From the NCBI RefSeq assembly GCF_047496725.1, contig NC_132980.1:1803001-1867000 (forward strand): a stretch of 64,000 bases of DNA. The letters run 5' to 3'. The stretch is from Anoplolepis gracilipes. Taxonomy: Eukaryota > Arthropoda > Insecta > Hymenoptera > Formicidae. Both the position numbers and the translations under genes were made by a program. This document shows, piece after piece, positions 55,724-64,000 of the stretch. Numbering within the stretch: position 1 is the first letter of the stretch; every line of letters starts with the position of its first letter. The notes under the pieces were generated by a model. That model searched no databases. It saw only the letters and a list, made by a program, of their open reading frames with translations, and was not told the DNA's origin.

Positions 55724-56860
55724 AAAAAAATTGCTAGTTATTTTAATACTAGTCTAAAACGTACGGCAATTTTTAAAGAATTTTGCGAATGTTTTCAAGA
55801 AAAACATCTCAAATTATTACAATTATGTGATACACGCTGGCTTTCTCATTATTTATGTGTCGAAAGACTTTTTGAATCTTGGGATATAATTAAATACTTT
55901 CTTACTGAAATGGTAATGAGTGAAAGAACAGACAATGCAGGAAAGCTACTGTCTACGATGAACAATGTAGAAACAAAAGCTTATTTTCTTTTTTTAAAGT
56001 ACGTTTTAAATTTCTTTAACGCATTTAACGCTCTTTTTCAAGCGTCCGAAACGAGAATTCATTTGTTGCAACCGAAATCTGTAAATTTTCTTTTCCAAAT
56101 CTGTCAAAATTTTTTAAAAGAAGAACATTTAAAATCATTTTCTACAGATATTATATTCTCTCTAAAACAAAATCAAAAAGTTCTTAATGAAATTAGTTTA
56201 GAATCAGAATGTGAAAAATATTTTAACGAATTAATAATAAAAGGTCATGTAAACATAATTACAACTATTCGAGAAAAATGTTTAACATTTTATGTTACTG
56301 CTGCAGAGGAAATTGGTCAAAGATTACCTATAAATGATATATTTTTATCAAAATTAAAAGTTTTTCAACCATGTGTAAGTTTAGTCAGTAATAACATCTT
56401 TCAATGATGTTTCTTTCGTGGCTAAAACTTTCGGCGGTATTGACGAAAATGGTTTAAAGCATGAATGGATTGCGTTATCATTAGATTTTACAATGGAAGA
56501 AAAAAAGTCTCTTTAAATTAAATTTCGACAATATGTGGAAAGAAATTTTACAACGTCGGTATATTAATAATATTGCTAAATATCCAAGTTTAACAAAACT
56601 TATAAGTAACATTAGATCACTTCCAAATTCAAATGCCGAGAGAATTCGGAGAGAATGTTTTCTTGTTTAAATAATGTTAAAACTAAAAAGCGAAATAAAT
56701 TTTCGTCAGTTTCTGTTAATGCTATTTGCGTGTTTAAATCAGCATTAAAAACGAAGGGAGAAACAGTTTTAAATATGACAATTGATAAAAAACATTTGTC
56801 TCTTATGTCAGCAGATAATTTATATGCTCCCGCTGTTAAGAAAAAAAAAGTATTTTAAGA
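55724..56860 (+). pseudogene. hAT transposase, copy 3, 5'-truncated
   Basis: Close relative of copy 1. It reads LKRTAIFKEFCECFQEKHLK, LCDTRWLSHYLCVERLFESW, NVETKAYFLFLKYVLNFFNA, CEKYFNELIIKGHVN and VTAAEEIGQRLPINDIFLSK in one frame to 56407. After a frame change come FGGIDENGLKHEW, then LPNSNAERIRR and NVKTKKRNKFSSVSVNAICV (56670). The N-terminal zinc fingers and first catalytic Asp are lost at the junction with the MITE. The C-terminal end is cut at 56860 by a Penelope-like insertion and resumes at 59081. Confidence 0.85.
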
Positions 56861-57130
56861 ACAATAAATTACAAACGGCAGTGGAGAGCAAAAACTGTGT
56901 ACTGATAAAACAAGTTAGGTGATAAGTAACAAATCATATAATTACTCAACAAAGTAAGGTGTGTTATAATTAATATCAGAAATTTTAACTTTATCATACA
57001 TATATTGCAAAAACTCTAATAATAAATCACTGATATCATAATTATGTATCGCATTTTCGCATCATTACCTAATCAGATATATTAAAACGACAAATGTTTA
57101 GAGAAAAATTAAAATACAATTAAATATATT

Positions 57131-57175
57131 TCAAATGCGGACGTTTCGAGCTCATTTTTGAGTCTTCAGCGCAAT
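57131..57175 (-). ncRNA. Hammerhead-like motif, Penelope copy 2 left arm
   Basis: The minus strand reads GCGCTGAAGACTC, AAAAAT, GAGCTCGAAACGTCCGC: the CTGAAGA core and GAAAC around a weak stem II. The inverted partner is at 58705-58750 on plus, where CTGAAGAAGACTC has two extra bases. Stem II is degraded compared with the motif at 26315. Confidence 0.4.
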
Positions 57176-57579
57176 AATTAAAATATAAATGTACAGTTTT
57201 AGTAAAACGAGAATTATTAATAATAAATTATAAATGTAAGTGTAATAAAGCTATTAACTTGATTGTTAGGACCATCTCCGATGGGTGTTTTTTTAAAAAT
57301 GTGGCTGACAACAGAGTCACCATTACAAAAAAATCACTGACCTTATAATATTGTATGTGAATAGCAATGGTCATTGAAATCTGCAAATAAGTGATGTTTT
57401 AACTAAAGTAACTTATGACTTAATAATCACTAATCAGTAACTGATAGGCGCTCACTCACTCATTAACAATATATAGTGACAGTTGGTATTAAAATTGTTG
57501 ACTCGTGTTCTATGGAGTTCGCTCAGATAATGACAAATAACAATAACAAGTTACGTATATATATAATGTGTTCCCACCA

Positions 57580-58235
57580 CTAGATTTTAGGAAGAGCATT
57601 AACATCATGATAGACACTCGGTAAATTTTCCGTGTCAATTTGTAAATTTAGACCGATCTTTTGTCTTTTGATGAACAGCATCTCAGAGATAAGCCTCTTA
57701 GTATAAAATGGAGTCTCATCAAGTATCTTAACATCATCCCAGGCAAAATCATGATTTAACTCCCGCCTATGATTAGTAATTACCGAGTTTGTGTTCGTAT
57801 TGTGATGTATATGTCTTTTATGTTCAGTGATTCTAGTTTTTAACTTGCGGGACGTTTGACCAACATATGAGGCGTCACAATGAAGACAGTTTATTTTATA
57901 AACGACGTTAGTTTTTGATTCAGTGGGAATGATGTCTTTGTGAGCTCTAATTAATTTATTTATTTTGTTAAGACTATACTGTGCGATTTTCACTCTCAAA
58001 TTTTTAGTTATGTTATTGAATTTTTCTGTTAATCCTTGTATGTAAGGAATCGTAAAATAAACCGCTTTCACTGCATTTGGTGTGTTACTAGTGAGGGTTT
58101 TTTTATAATAGATTTAATAATAGATTTTAATCTTAGTCGGATGACATTAAAAATCAGTTTTAATGGGTAACTATTGTCTAACAGAATTCTGCAATAACTG
58201 TAAATTTTCTGAAGCAGAGTTTTTAAATGGGATCA
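57580..58235 (-). pseudogene. Penelope-like C-terminal reverse transcriptase and GIY-YIG domain
   Basis: From 58235 the minus strand reads ILLDNSYPLKLIFNVIRLRL, the end of the reverse transcriptase/thumb region. A frame change near 58075 leads to AVYFTIPYIQGLTEKFN and the GIY-YIG domain: VVYKINCLHCDASYVGQTSR, KLKTRITEHKRHIHH, RLISEMLFIKRQ, to the stop at 57580. Same family as the other two copies but clearly different in sequence. The catalytic reverse transcriptase is missing. Confidence 0.85.
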
Positions 58236-58704
58236 GGATGATTTTAAACTATACGTTTTTTATATGATGTTGTTAATGCTCTTCCTAAAATCTAGTGGTG
58301 AGAACACATTATATATATACGTAACTTGTTATTGTTATTTGTCATTATCCGAGTGAACTCCATAGAACACGAGTCAACAATTTTAATACCAACTGTCACT
58401 ATATATTGTTAATGAGTGAGTGAGCGCCTATCAGTTACTGATTAGTGATTATTAAGTCATAAGTTACTTTAGTTAAAACATCACTTATTTACGATGAGAT
58501 TTCAACGTCCATTGCTATTCACATACAATATTATAAGGTCAGTGATTTTTTTGTAATGGTGACTCTGTTGTCAGCCACATTTAAAAAAAAACACCCATCG
58601 GAGATGGTCCTAACAATCAAGTTAATAGCTTTATTACACTTACATTTATAATTTATTATTAATAATTCTCGTTTTACTAAAACACTTACATTTATATTTT
58701 AATT

Positions 58705-58750
58705 ATTGCGCTGAAGAAGACTCAAAAATGAGCTCGAAACGTCCGCATTT
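58705..58750 (+). ncRNA. Hammerhead-like motif, Penelope copy 2 right arm
   Basis: Inverted counterpart of the motif at 57131-57175: CTGAAGAAGACTCAAAAATG then AGCTCGAAACGTCC. Same doubts about stem II. Confidence 0.35.
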
Positions 58751-59080
58751 GAAATATATTTAATTGTATTTTAATTTTTCTGTAAACATTTATCGTTTTA
58801 ATACATCTGGTTAGGTAATGATGCGAAAATGCGATACATAATTATGATATCAGTGATTTATTATTAGAGTTTTTGCGACATATGTATGATAAAGTTAAAA
58901 TTTCTGATATTAATTATAACACACCTTACTTTGTTGAGTAATTATATGATTTGTTACTTATACACCTAACTTGTTTTATCAGTACACAGTTTTTGCTCTC
59001 CATTGCCGTTTGTAATTTATTGTTCTTAATTTATATTTAAGAGAGCACTGATTTCATTTATTTATTTAAGTATTTTAAGA

Positions 59081-59720
59081 TTATATGCTGCGGATGCTGA
59101 CAAAGCTCTGATTTCTCTCCGAAATAATAAACAAATAATTAAATTATTTATTTTATTAATTAATTATTTATTTGTTTTTATTATTTTATTAATTATTTAT
59201 TTTTTTATTTTATTACTTAATTTTTTATTTTTATTTTTTATTTTATTTAATAATTTATTAATTATATATTTTTATTTTAATTTTACATATTTTATTTTAT
59301 TTTATTTTATTTTTATTTTAAGATTTGAAGGACATCATACCTAAAAAGATGTGTAAAGAGGTGTAAAGTTTATTAAAGACACCACAATTGAAAAAAAACA
59401 GATGTGTTAGATATTTTGTCTGCAAAAACGCCACACTTTAAAAAAACAAGTGTGTAAAAGATATTTTGTTTATAAAAGACAACATTTTTGCAAAGAACAA
59501 ATATGTAAAAATTATCTTGTCTGCAAAAGATATCACATTTAAAAAAAATAGGTGTGTAAAAGATATCTTGTCTGTACGACATTCGTGTGCAGCATAATAT
59601 AAGGCAACATAATATAATGTGGTATAATAGGGCTCCAGGCGAAGGTCCACTTAAAAAAACCAAACGCGCCATTGGTGATACCTCACGGGTGATGTGGAAA
59701 CTCACCATCATTTGTTATTT
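59081..59720 (+). mobile_element. hAT copy 3, 3' remainder
   Basis: After the Penelope insertion the frame continues with LYAADADKALISLR, like ILYAADINDIAG just after the copy 1 stop. An AT-rich stretch follows (59120-59330), then a minisatellite and the terminal block around GGGCTCCAGGCGAAGGTCCA (59625), which matches the end of hAT copy 1. Confidence 0.65.
59335..59600. repeat. Minisatellite of ~60-bp units with TGTCTGCAAAAG
   Basis: Four imperfect units with AGATATYTTGTCTGCAAAAG and ACA(C/A)TTTAAAAAAA. Related to the GTCTTTTGCAGACAT array of hAT copy 1. Confidence 0.75.
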
Positions 59721-60239
59721 TAATACTGCCAAAACGATACGTGTGATGAGTATATGTTTATGTATCGTATTGTGTTACAAATATATACGCGTATAAAAAA
59801 GTAAAATTAAATTAAATATGTAATTGCTATTATATTTTCTATAAATATACATATAGTTTCTTATTACTAATATTTGTTACTATTATTATTTTTTTTTTAG
59901 TACAACGCTGCTTGGTTCTTAATATGCGTGAGTGTTAAATGCTTTTGCGAGATTTATAGTCTCTTTTATAAAATTATTTATAAATTAAATTATTAAAATT
60001 AAAATTAAATAAAATTAAATATATTAATATTATTATTATTATTTAATATTTTTAATATTAAATTATTTATAATTATTTAATTATTAAATTTTTATGTATA
60101 GAATTACGTATTTAATCAATTTAACAGTTGAATAATTTATTAAAAATATTAATATTAATATTAATTTCAAATTTAATTTAATTTAATTTTAATTTAATGA
60201 TATAATTTATAATTTATAGTTAGAATTTTAATGTTCTAC
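59721..60239. other. No gene seen
   Basis: AT-rich sequence with ATTAAATT-type simple repeats. Confidence 0.5.
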
Positions 60240-60304
60240 ATATTAATAATAGGTAATATAAGTAGAACGACCAAACTAGCCAATAATGTTTTTATTTAAT
60301 ATTA

Positions 60305-60345
60305 TGTCGACGTTTCGACCATTTGGTTGTGGTTCTTTTCAAGTT
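60305..60345 (-). ncRNA. Degenerate hammerhead-like motif, Penelope copy 3
   Basis: The minus strand reads CTTGAAAAGA, ACCA, a loop, TGGTCGAAACGTCGAC. Stem II (ACCA/TGGT) and GAAAC are present, but the CUGANGA core is altered to CTTGAAAAGA. Listed because of position and shared layout. Confidence 0.3.
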
Positions 60346-60592
60346 TAACTATAATGAATAACAAATTAATTATAAATTGGTCCAAGAAGGTAAACGCGGT
60401 AAATCAATCAAAAAACAAATTAATTTAGTACATACATTCGAGTGAACAAAGATGTATAACAATGTGTTGTACAAGTAGAAGTTAATTAAACATTTCGCTG
60501 TTGTAGATATTGATATGACGAACCAACAAGTGACGGAACACGTCTTGTCAAAACTAATCTCGAAACTAAACTGTCGATTTTTTAAAAACATT

Positions 60593-62140
60593 TTAAACAA
60601 CCTTTATAATCTTGTCATAAATATTATGTAGATTTTCTGTGTCTTTTTGTAAGTTTATTGTGTTGTTGTTAAATTTCTTGATAAAAAACATTTCGGCTAT
60701 TTCTCTCTTTTTTATAAATTTCTCGTTATGTAAAATATCTGGGCTATCCCACTCAAAGTCATGTCCAAATTCAGATCTATGTTTACTAATTACGGATTGA
60801 CATGAAGGATGCAATTTTATATTTTTACAATGTTCTTTAAGCCGTGTGCGCAAATGTCTTTTTGTTTGGCCTATGTAAAACGCATCACAATCCTTACAAC
60901 GAATTTTATATATGATATTAGTTCTATTATCAATATGTAACACATGTTTGCCACGTCTTATCAATGTGTTAAGCTTATTCGTTACTATCGACGCAACACT
61001 CAAACCCGTGTCTTGTATTGATCGGCGCAAACATGAACTAAAATCTTTAACATAAGGTAGTAACATAAAAAAGTTTTTCGGCTGTAATTTTTCGATAGAT
61101 TCATCAGCGTTAGTGGTTTTACGATTCTTCAAAACATTGATCCTTTTTTGGATGTGTCGTTCAACAAATTGTTCAGGGAAACAATTATTACGTAACGTTT
61201 TACGAACTATATTTATATTCTCTTTGTGGAATCTGGCTGAGAGTAGTAAGGCGTGATCAACGAGATTGTATATAGTATTTATTTTATACGTTGTTGGGTG
61301 GTTAGAGTGAAAGTTAATGTATCTTCCCGACCATGTAGGCTTCCTAAACCAATTGGTTATAAGTGTGTTGTCGACACGCATAATCGTTGTATTTAAAAAA
61401 CTAATGGAATTGTTATGTTCTATTTCAACGATAAATTTCAATCGGGGGTGAAAATTATTAAAGGTCTCTATCATTTCGTCTAAGCCTATGCGCGGAACTG
61501 TTGCGAAGATATCCTCAACATATGGATAATAGGTGGTGACGTTAAAACTTAAAGAATGTAGACAATGTGACTCTAGGTCATCCATGACTATGTCGGCCAA
61601 AATCGGGGATAAGGGAGAACCCATTGGACTTCCAAAAATTTGTTCATAAAAAAGGCCATTAAAACTAAAACTGGTCGAGTCTAAAATCAATTTAATTATA
61701 TGTAAAAATTGCGGGAGAATAAAGTTCGTGACGGAAGTAATGTCATTCCAACGTTTCTTGATGGCACTCAAAACTAAATCTTTAGAGATATTAGTAAATA
61801 AAGAACTCACGTCCAATGAAGATCATCAAATCCTTATTATCGATAATTGTATCTTTGATCTTAGCGGAAAAGGACCAACCGTCTTTAATGTGTGAGGCTG
61901 GCTTTTTAATTGATCTATGTAGTATGTCATGTATGTATGCGGAGACGTATAGAGAGGGCCACCAACAGACGAAACAATAACTCTTAAAGGAAAACCTGAT
62001 TTATGGATTTTGGGTAGACCGTAACAACAAGGTAGATTACCGTTAGTGCACATAAGATGTTTGTACGTTTTTTCATCAATCAATTCATTATCCCACCATG
62101 ATTTTAATAGTGTATTTATCTTATTCGTAAGTGGTTCTAC
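60593..62140 (-). pseudogene. Penelope-like reverse transcriptase and GIY-YIG endonuclease
   Basis: Reading from 62140: INTLLKSWWDNELIDEKTYK and CYGLPKIHKSGFPLRVIVSS (fingers region), frame changes near 61945 and 61820, then LDVSSLFTNISKDLVLSAIK (motif A Asp), EQIFGSPMGSPLSPILADIV (motif B), TTYYPYVEDIFATV (motif C), and FLNTTIMRVDNTLITNWFRK. After the thumb comes NIIYKIRCKDCDAFYIGQTK with RLKEHCKNIK and EIAEMFFIKK, the GIY-YIG nuclease. Motif C has V-E-D where Penelope enzymes normally have V-D-D, so the first metal-binding Asp is Glu. The main frame 60593-61816 is otherwise open for ~407 codons. Confidence 0.88.
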
Positions 62141-62164
62141 ATATTATTAATCATTTTTTAAATA

Positions 62165-62400
62165 ATTCTTGAGAAAGCATTTCGCCCTATTAACTGTTGC
62201 GCGTATGAAGAATCGAGAAGCGAACAACAGAATAGAGCAACATTGCCGTCGTTTTCATCGTCGGCTTGGTAGAAAAGAGACAGAAAACAGTACATCTGTT
62301 CTTTTCTATTATCCGAAGCTAACCGAATCTCCGAGGACACACGTACGGTTCGTGCTTGTGTGCATCATCCCTTCTACCGGCGTATCCCCTCTATTTGGCA
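62165..62400 (+). repeat. Dispersed ~180-bp repeat, copy 3
   Basis: GAAGAATCGAGAAGCGAACA, AAGAGACAGAAAACAGTACA, TATCCGAAGCTAACCGAATC and GTTCGTGCTTGTGTGCATC match copy 2 and the minus strand of copy 1. Confidence 0.55.
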
Positions 62401-62900
62401 TGTTGCGCACCCTGAATCTAGCTTCTCTGCTTACGAGTGCCTACGCTGGCCATTCGCGGGGAGGGCGGGCCTCGCCAGCGGCATTATCCCACGATCCTCC
62501 CCTGGCCTGAGTTCACCTCAAGGAGGGAATTCCCTTCACTGTGGCCCAGATGTTGTTGGACCACATTTTCTTCACTGGCCTATTTAACGGCTCGATGGCG
62601 AAGTGTGCACCACTCACTGCACCGCCCTTCACTGGGGAGGTTGGATGAAGGGAGACCCATGTTTCTCGCCCGAGTTCCCTTCCCTCTCCAGCGGAGTGGG
62701 GAGTCGGAGCCCAGAAGCGCACGCTTACGCGTTAGCTTGCCGTGCCCCCCCGCCTACACGCGTCGCGGGATGGGTGTTTCGGTAGGGGGAAGACAGGAGG
62801 GGACATCGGGATGTGCTCCCCCCAGCGCGCCCCCCCTCCCGACCGTCTTCTGCAGAAGAGGGGCGAGGGGTCGGCATATTAAATATACCGACCCCGTGTT
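62401..62900. other. GC-rich block, unclassified
   Basis: About 60 percent GC by eye, with C-runs (62740-62770, 62815-62840), unlike its neighbours. Long frames on both strands are likely a result of GC content. It could be the 5' region of a LINE, since the first LINE in this window has a similar GC-rich leader. Confidence 0.3.
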
Positions 62901-63090
62901 CATGGCCCCGTATGTTTGCGGTCTTGAAATATATTTATATAAAAACAATATGCTTTTGTACATATACGTGAAAGCGAAACAAAAAACCAAACGAGATAAC
63001 GCAAAACGTTTCGCAATTTCTTTTATTAACACTTTGTCATTGTTACATCTACTTAACATGCAATTTGTGCGGTTGTCAAAATGTTAATAT

Positions 63091-63402
63091 TGTTACGTTC
63101 GCGGAATCGATCTTAATCGAACGCGACGCAACTGACACTCGCGGACCGCACTCGTAAATAAAATTACACTATTAAACTAATAACAATAACTTGAATGATT
63201 AACACAACACAGAAGAATATAATATCCATATCACATATCGACGTGATAGGACGCGACCGTTCAGCTTGATAGTTATCAAAGATCTCTCTCCAAATGTCTG
63301 CCGTTTGACAACCGAATTTCCCGATATCTCGGAGATGATCTTCTTTTGCCATAATGAGTGGCCGTACAACGCGGCGCGGGAACGCGAAGCAGGAACGTAA
63401 TA
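63091..63402. mobile_element. Short element with TGTTACGTTC...GAACGTAATA ends
   Basis: 312 bp, flanked by ATAT on both sides (63087-63090 and 63403-63406), a 4-bp duplication as in the three longer elements with TGTTACGTCC ends. It may be a short solo LTR or a non-autonomous relative. It encloses a 62-codon minus-strand frame (63164-63352) with a C-terminal hydrophobic segment. Confidence 0.5.
63164..63352 (-). CDS. Small ORF with C-terminal hydrophobic segment, uncertain
   Basis: 62 codons: a soluble, charged N-terminal part (MAKEDHLRDIGKFGCQTADI, then WREIFDNYQAER) and a C-terminal span IIFFCVVLIIQVIVISLIV that would fit a tail anchor. It lies wholly within the 312-bp element. Family not recognised. 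It may be chance, although the N-terminal composition is not typical of AT-rich noise. Confidence 0.25.
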   Translation of the reverse strand: MAKEDHLRDIGKFGCQTADIWREIFDNYQAERSRPITSICDMDIIFFCVVLIIQVIVISLIV

Positions 63403-63438
63403 ATATTTATAATATAAAATTTATTAATTTTTACTTAC

Positions 63439-63627
63439 GGTTAATATAATTGGCTGGGTCGATGTCACCATCGTCGTCGCCGTTGCTACCGTGGCCGTCG
63501 GGGCCGTCGCCGTCGCCATCGGGACCGTCGGAGCCGTCACCGTCGTCGGGACCATTGGGGCCATTGAAACCGTCGGGGCCGTCGTCACTGTGGCTGCCGT
63601 GACCGTCGTCGTTATCATAATCTTGCG
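63439..63627 (-). CDS. Internal exon encoding an Asp/Gly/Pro-rich segment
   Basis: On the minus strand an acceptor (TTTATTATATTGTTGCAG) precedes 63627 and a consensus donor GTAAGT follows 63439. The 189-bp exon starts with two bases of a codon and ends with one, so it is a phase-symmetric exon, and it is open in that frame. It encodes ~62 residues such as QDYDNDDGHGSHSDDGPDG and FNGPNGPDDGDGSDGPDGDG, ending DIDPANYIN. It is much richer in GC than its surroundings. The repeated D-G-P pattern suggests an extracellular, acidic, flexible or mineral/calcium-binding segment, but this is inference. The other exons lie outside or were not recognised. It is the best candidate for a non-transposon coding exon here. 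Confidence 0.5.
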
Positions 63628-63739
63628 CTGCAACAATATAATAAAAACATTTATAATATAATACATAATATATTTAAAGTAATATGTACAATAATTATGT
63701 AGTCACCAAACTTGACACCGTTCCAAAAATGCCAGACCC

Positions 63740-63890
63740 AGACTGCTCACGAACTGTACTGGAGGCTTGGAGGTATAAAGAGTGTGAGCTCGGCGCCGAC
63801 GCTCGACGCTTCGGTTAAGTTCAAATAATAAAAGAGGACAGATACATTATTCTATCTATTTGTAAGCTGACAACGATACGGGTGAGGCTG
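63740..63890 (-). repeat. Dispersed ~180-bp repeat, copy 4
   Basis: The minus strand has ATGTATCTGTCCTCTTTTAT, AACTTAACCGAAGCGTCGAG and GGCGCCGAGCTCACA, matching copy 1 best. More diverged than copies 2 and 3. Confidence 0.45.
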
Positions 63891-63975
63891 TAAGATTTCT
63901 ATTTCTCGGTACGCGTGACAACGTTAAATGTTTGCAAAAAATTTTTTTATATTAATATTGTACTATGTATTATAT

Positions 63976-64000
63976 TGTTACGTCCGCTGATCGATATACT
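63976..64000 (+). mobile_element. Start of another TGTTACGTCC-ended element
   Basis: The window ends 25 bases into a sequence starting TGTTACGTCCGCTGATCG, the same start as the solo LTRs at 15406 and 40205. The rest is outside the window. Confidence 0.4.

Larger units (their letters stand above)
56861..59067 (-). mobile_element. Penelope-like inverted dimer (copy 2) within hAT copy 3
   Basis: AAGTATTTTAAGA is duplicated at 56848-56860 and 59068-59080, a 13-bp target duplication. The left half is a minus-strand element (3' region 56861-57579, coding 57580-58235). The right half (about 58262-59029) is a plus-strand copy of the same 3' region beginning in the last codons of the protein (gatgttgttaatgctcttcc). 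The two 3' regions are almost identical inverted arms of ~740 bp. Head-to-head and tandem partial copies are known for Penelope-like elements. Confidence 0.85.
60240..62140 (-). mobile_element. Penelope-like element, copy 3, longest
   Basis: It contains most of the reverse transcriptase, the GIY-YIG domain and a 3' region with the hammerhead-like motif (60305-60345). It is 5'-truncated near 62140. No target duplication was identified. Confidence 0.82.

Noticed and set aside
62437..63087. 216-codon open frame in the GC-rich block
   Set aside because: Composition (Arg, Pro, Ser, Leu) fits translation of GC-rich noncoding DNA. Overlapping frames of similar quality exist on the other strand, and the frame runs on into AT-rich sequence without a domain.
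63424..63666. Thr/Ala/Val-rich 80-codon frame
   Set aside because: Alternative frame of the Asp/Gly exon; it ignores the splice sites and reads past them.

Overview
The window reads as intergenic or intronic DNA of an insect, most likely an ant or other hymenopteran. The reasons are the AT-rich background, long TA and CT microsatellites, small GT-AG introns inside transposon genes, and a typical insect transposon mix: R1-like, Jockey-like and RTE-like LINEs, Gypsy, piggyBac, mariner, PIF/Harbinger, hAT, a Mutator-like element and Penelope-like elements. The organism call is inference; no species marker, rRNA or tRNA gene was seen. Almost all protein-coding signal belongs to mobile elements and most of it is broken. 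The one good candidate for a non-transposon coding exon is at 63439-63627 on the minus strand: Asp/Gly-rich, open throughout, with matching splice sites.

Layout from left to right. 1-5076: the 3' tail of one R1-like LINE followed head to tail by a long copy of the same family with a broken ORF2. 5605-11703: a piggyBac element with TTAA ends and a decayed transposase, split by a 2.7 kb LTR-like element (8186-10921) that carries a 237-codon ORF and 147-bp tandem repeats. 12620-17456: remnants of an unidentified protein and an adenain-like protease run into a Gypsy integrase; the Gypsy is interrupted by a Jockey-like LINE, which is itself interrupted by a 1.5 kb solo LTR. 20119-21121: an element with about 200-bp inverted ends. 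21914-25673: a nearly intact PIF/Harbinger element with both of its genes, TIRs and a TTA duplication.

26229-27305 is a Penelope-like 3' fragment. 28505-31695 is a decayed hAT element, followed by a 380-bp CT microsatellite. 32604-34987 holds two minus-strand R1-like fragments separated by copies of a 15-bp target repeat. 36378-44209 appears to be one TA-flanked DNA element whose interior has filled with MITEs, an RTE-like LINE, a solo LTR and a mariner. 44216-46680 is a zone of nested palindromes. 47301-49936 is a Mutator-like transposase joined to a YqaJ-type exonuclease domain. 52641-56860 holds two more hAT remnants. The second is split by a Penelope-like inverted dimer with a 13-bp target duplication. 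60240-62140 is a third Penelope-like element, and the right end holds small LTR-like elements plus the Asp/Gly exon.

Two themes run through the window. One is repeated nesting, where target duplications give the order of insertion. The other is a set of elements sharing TGTTACGTCC...GGACGTAACA ends and 4-bp duplications but differing almost ninefold in length, the longest of which carries its own possible transcription unit.
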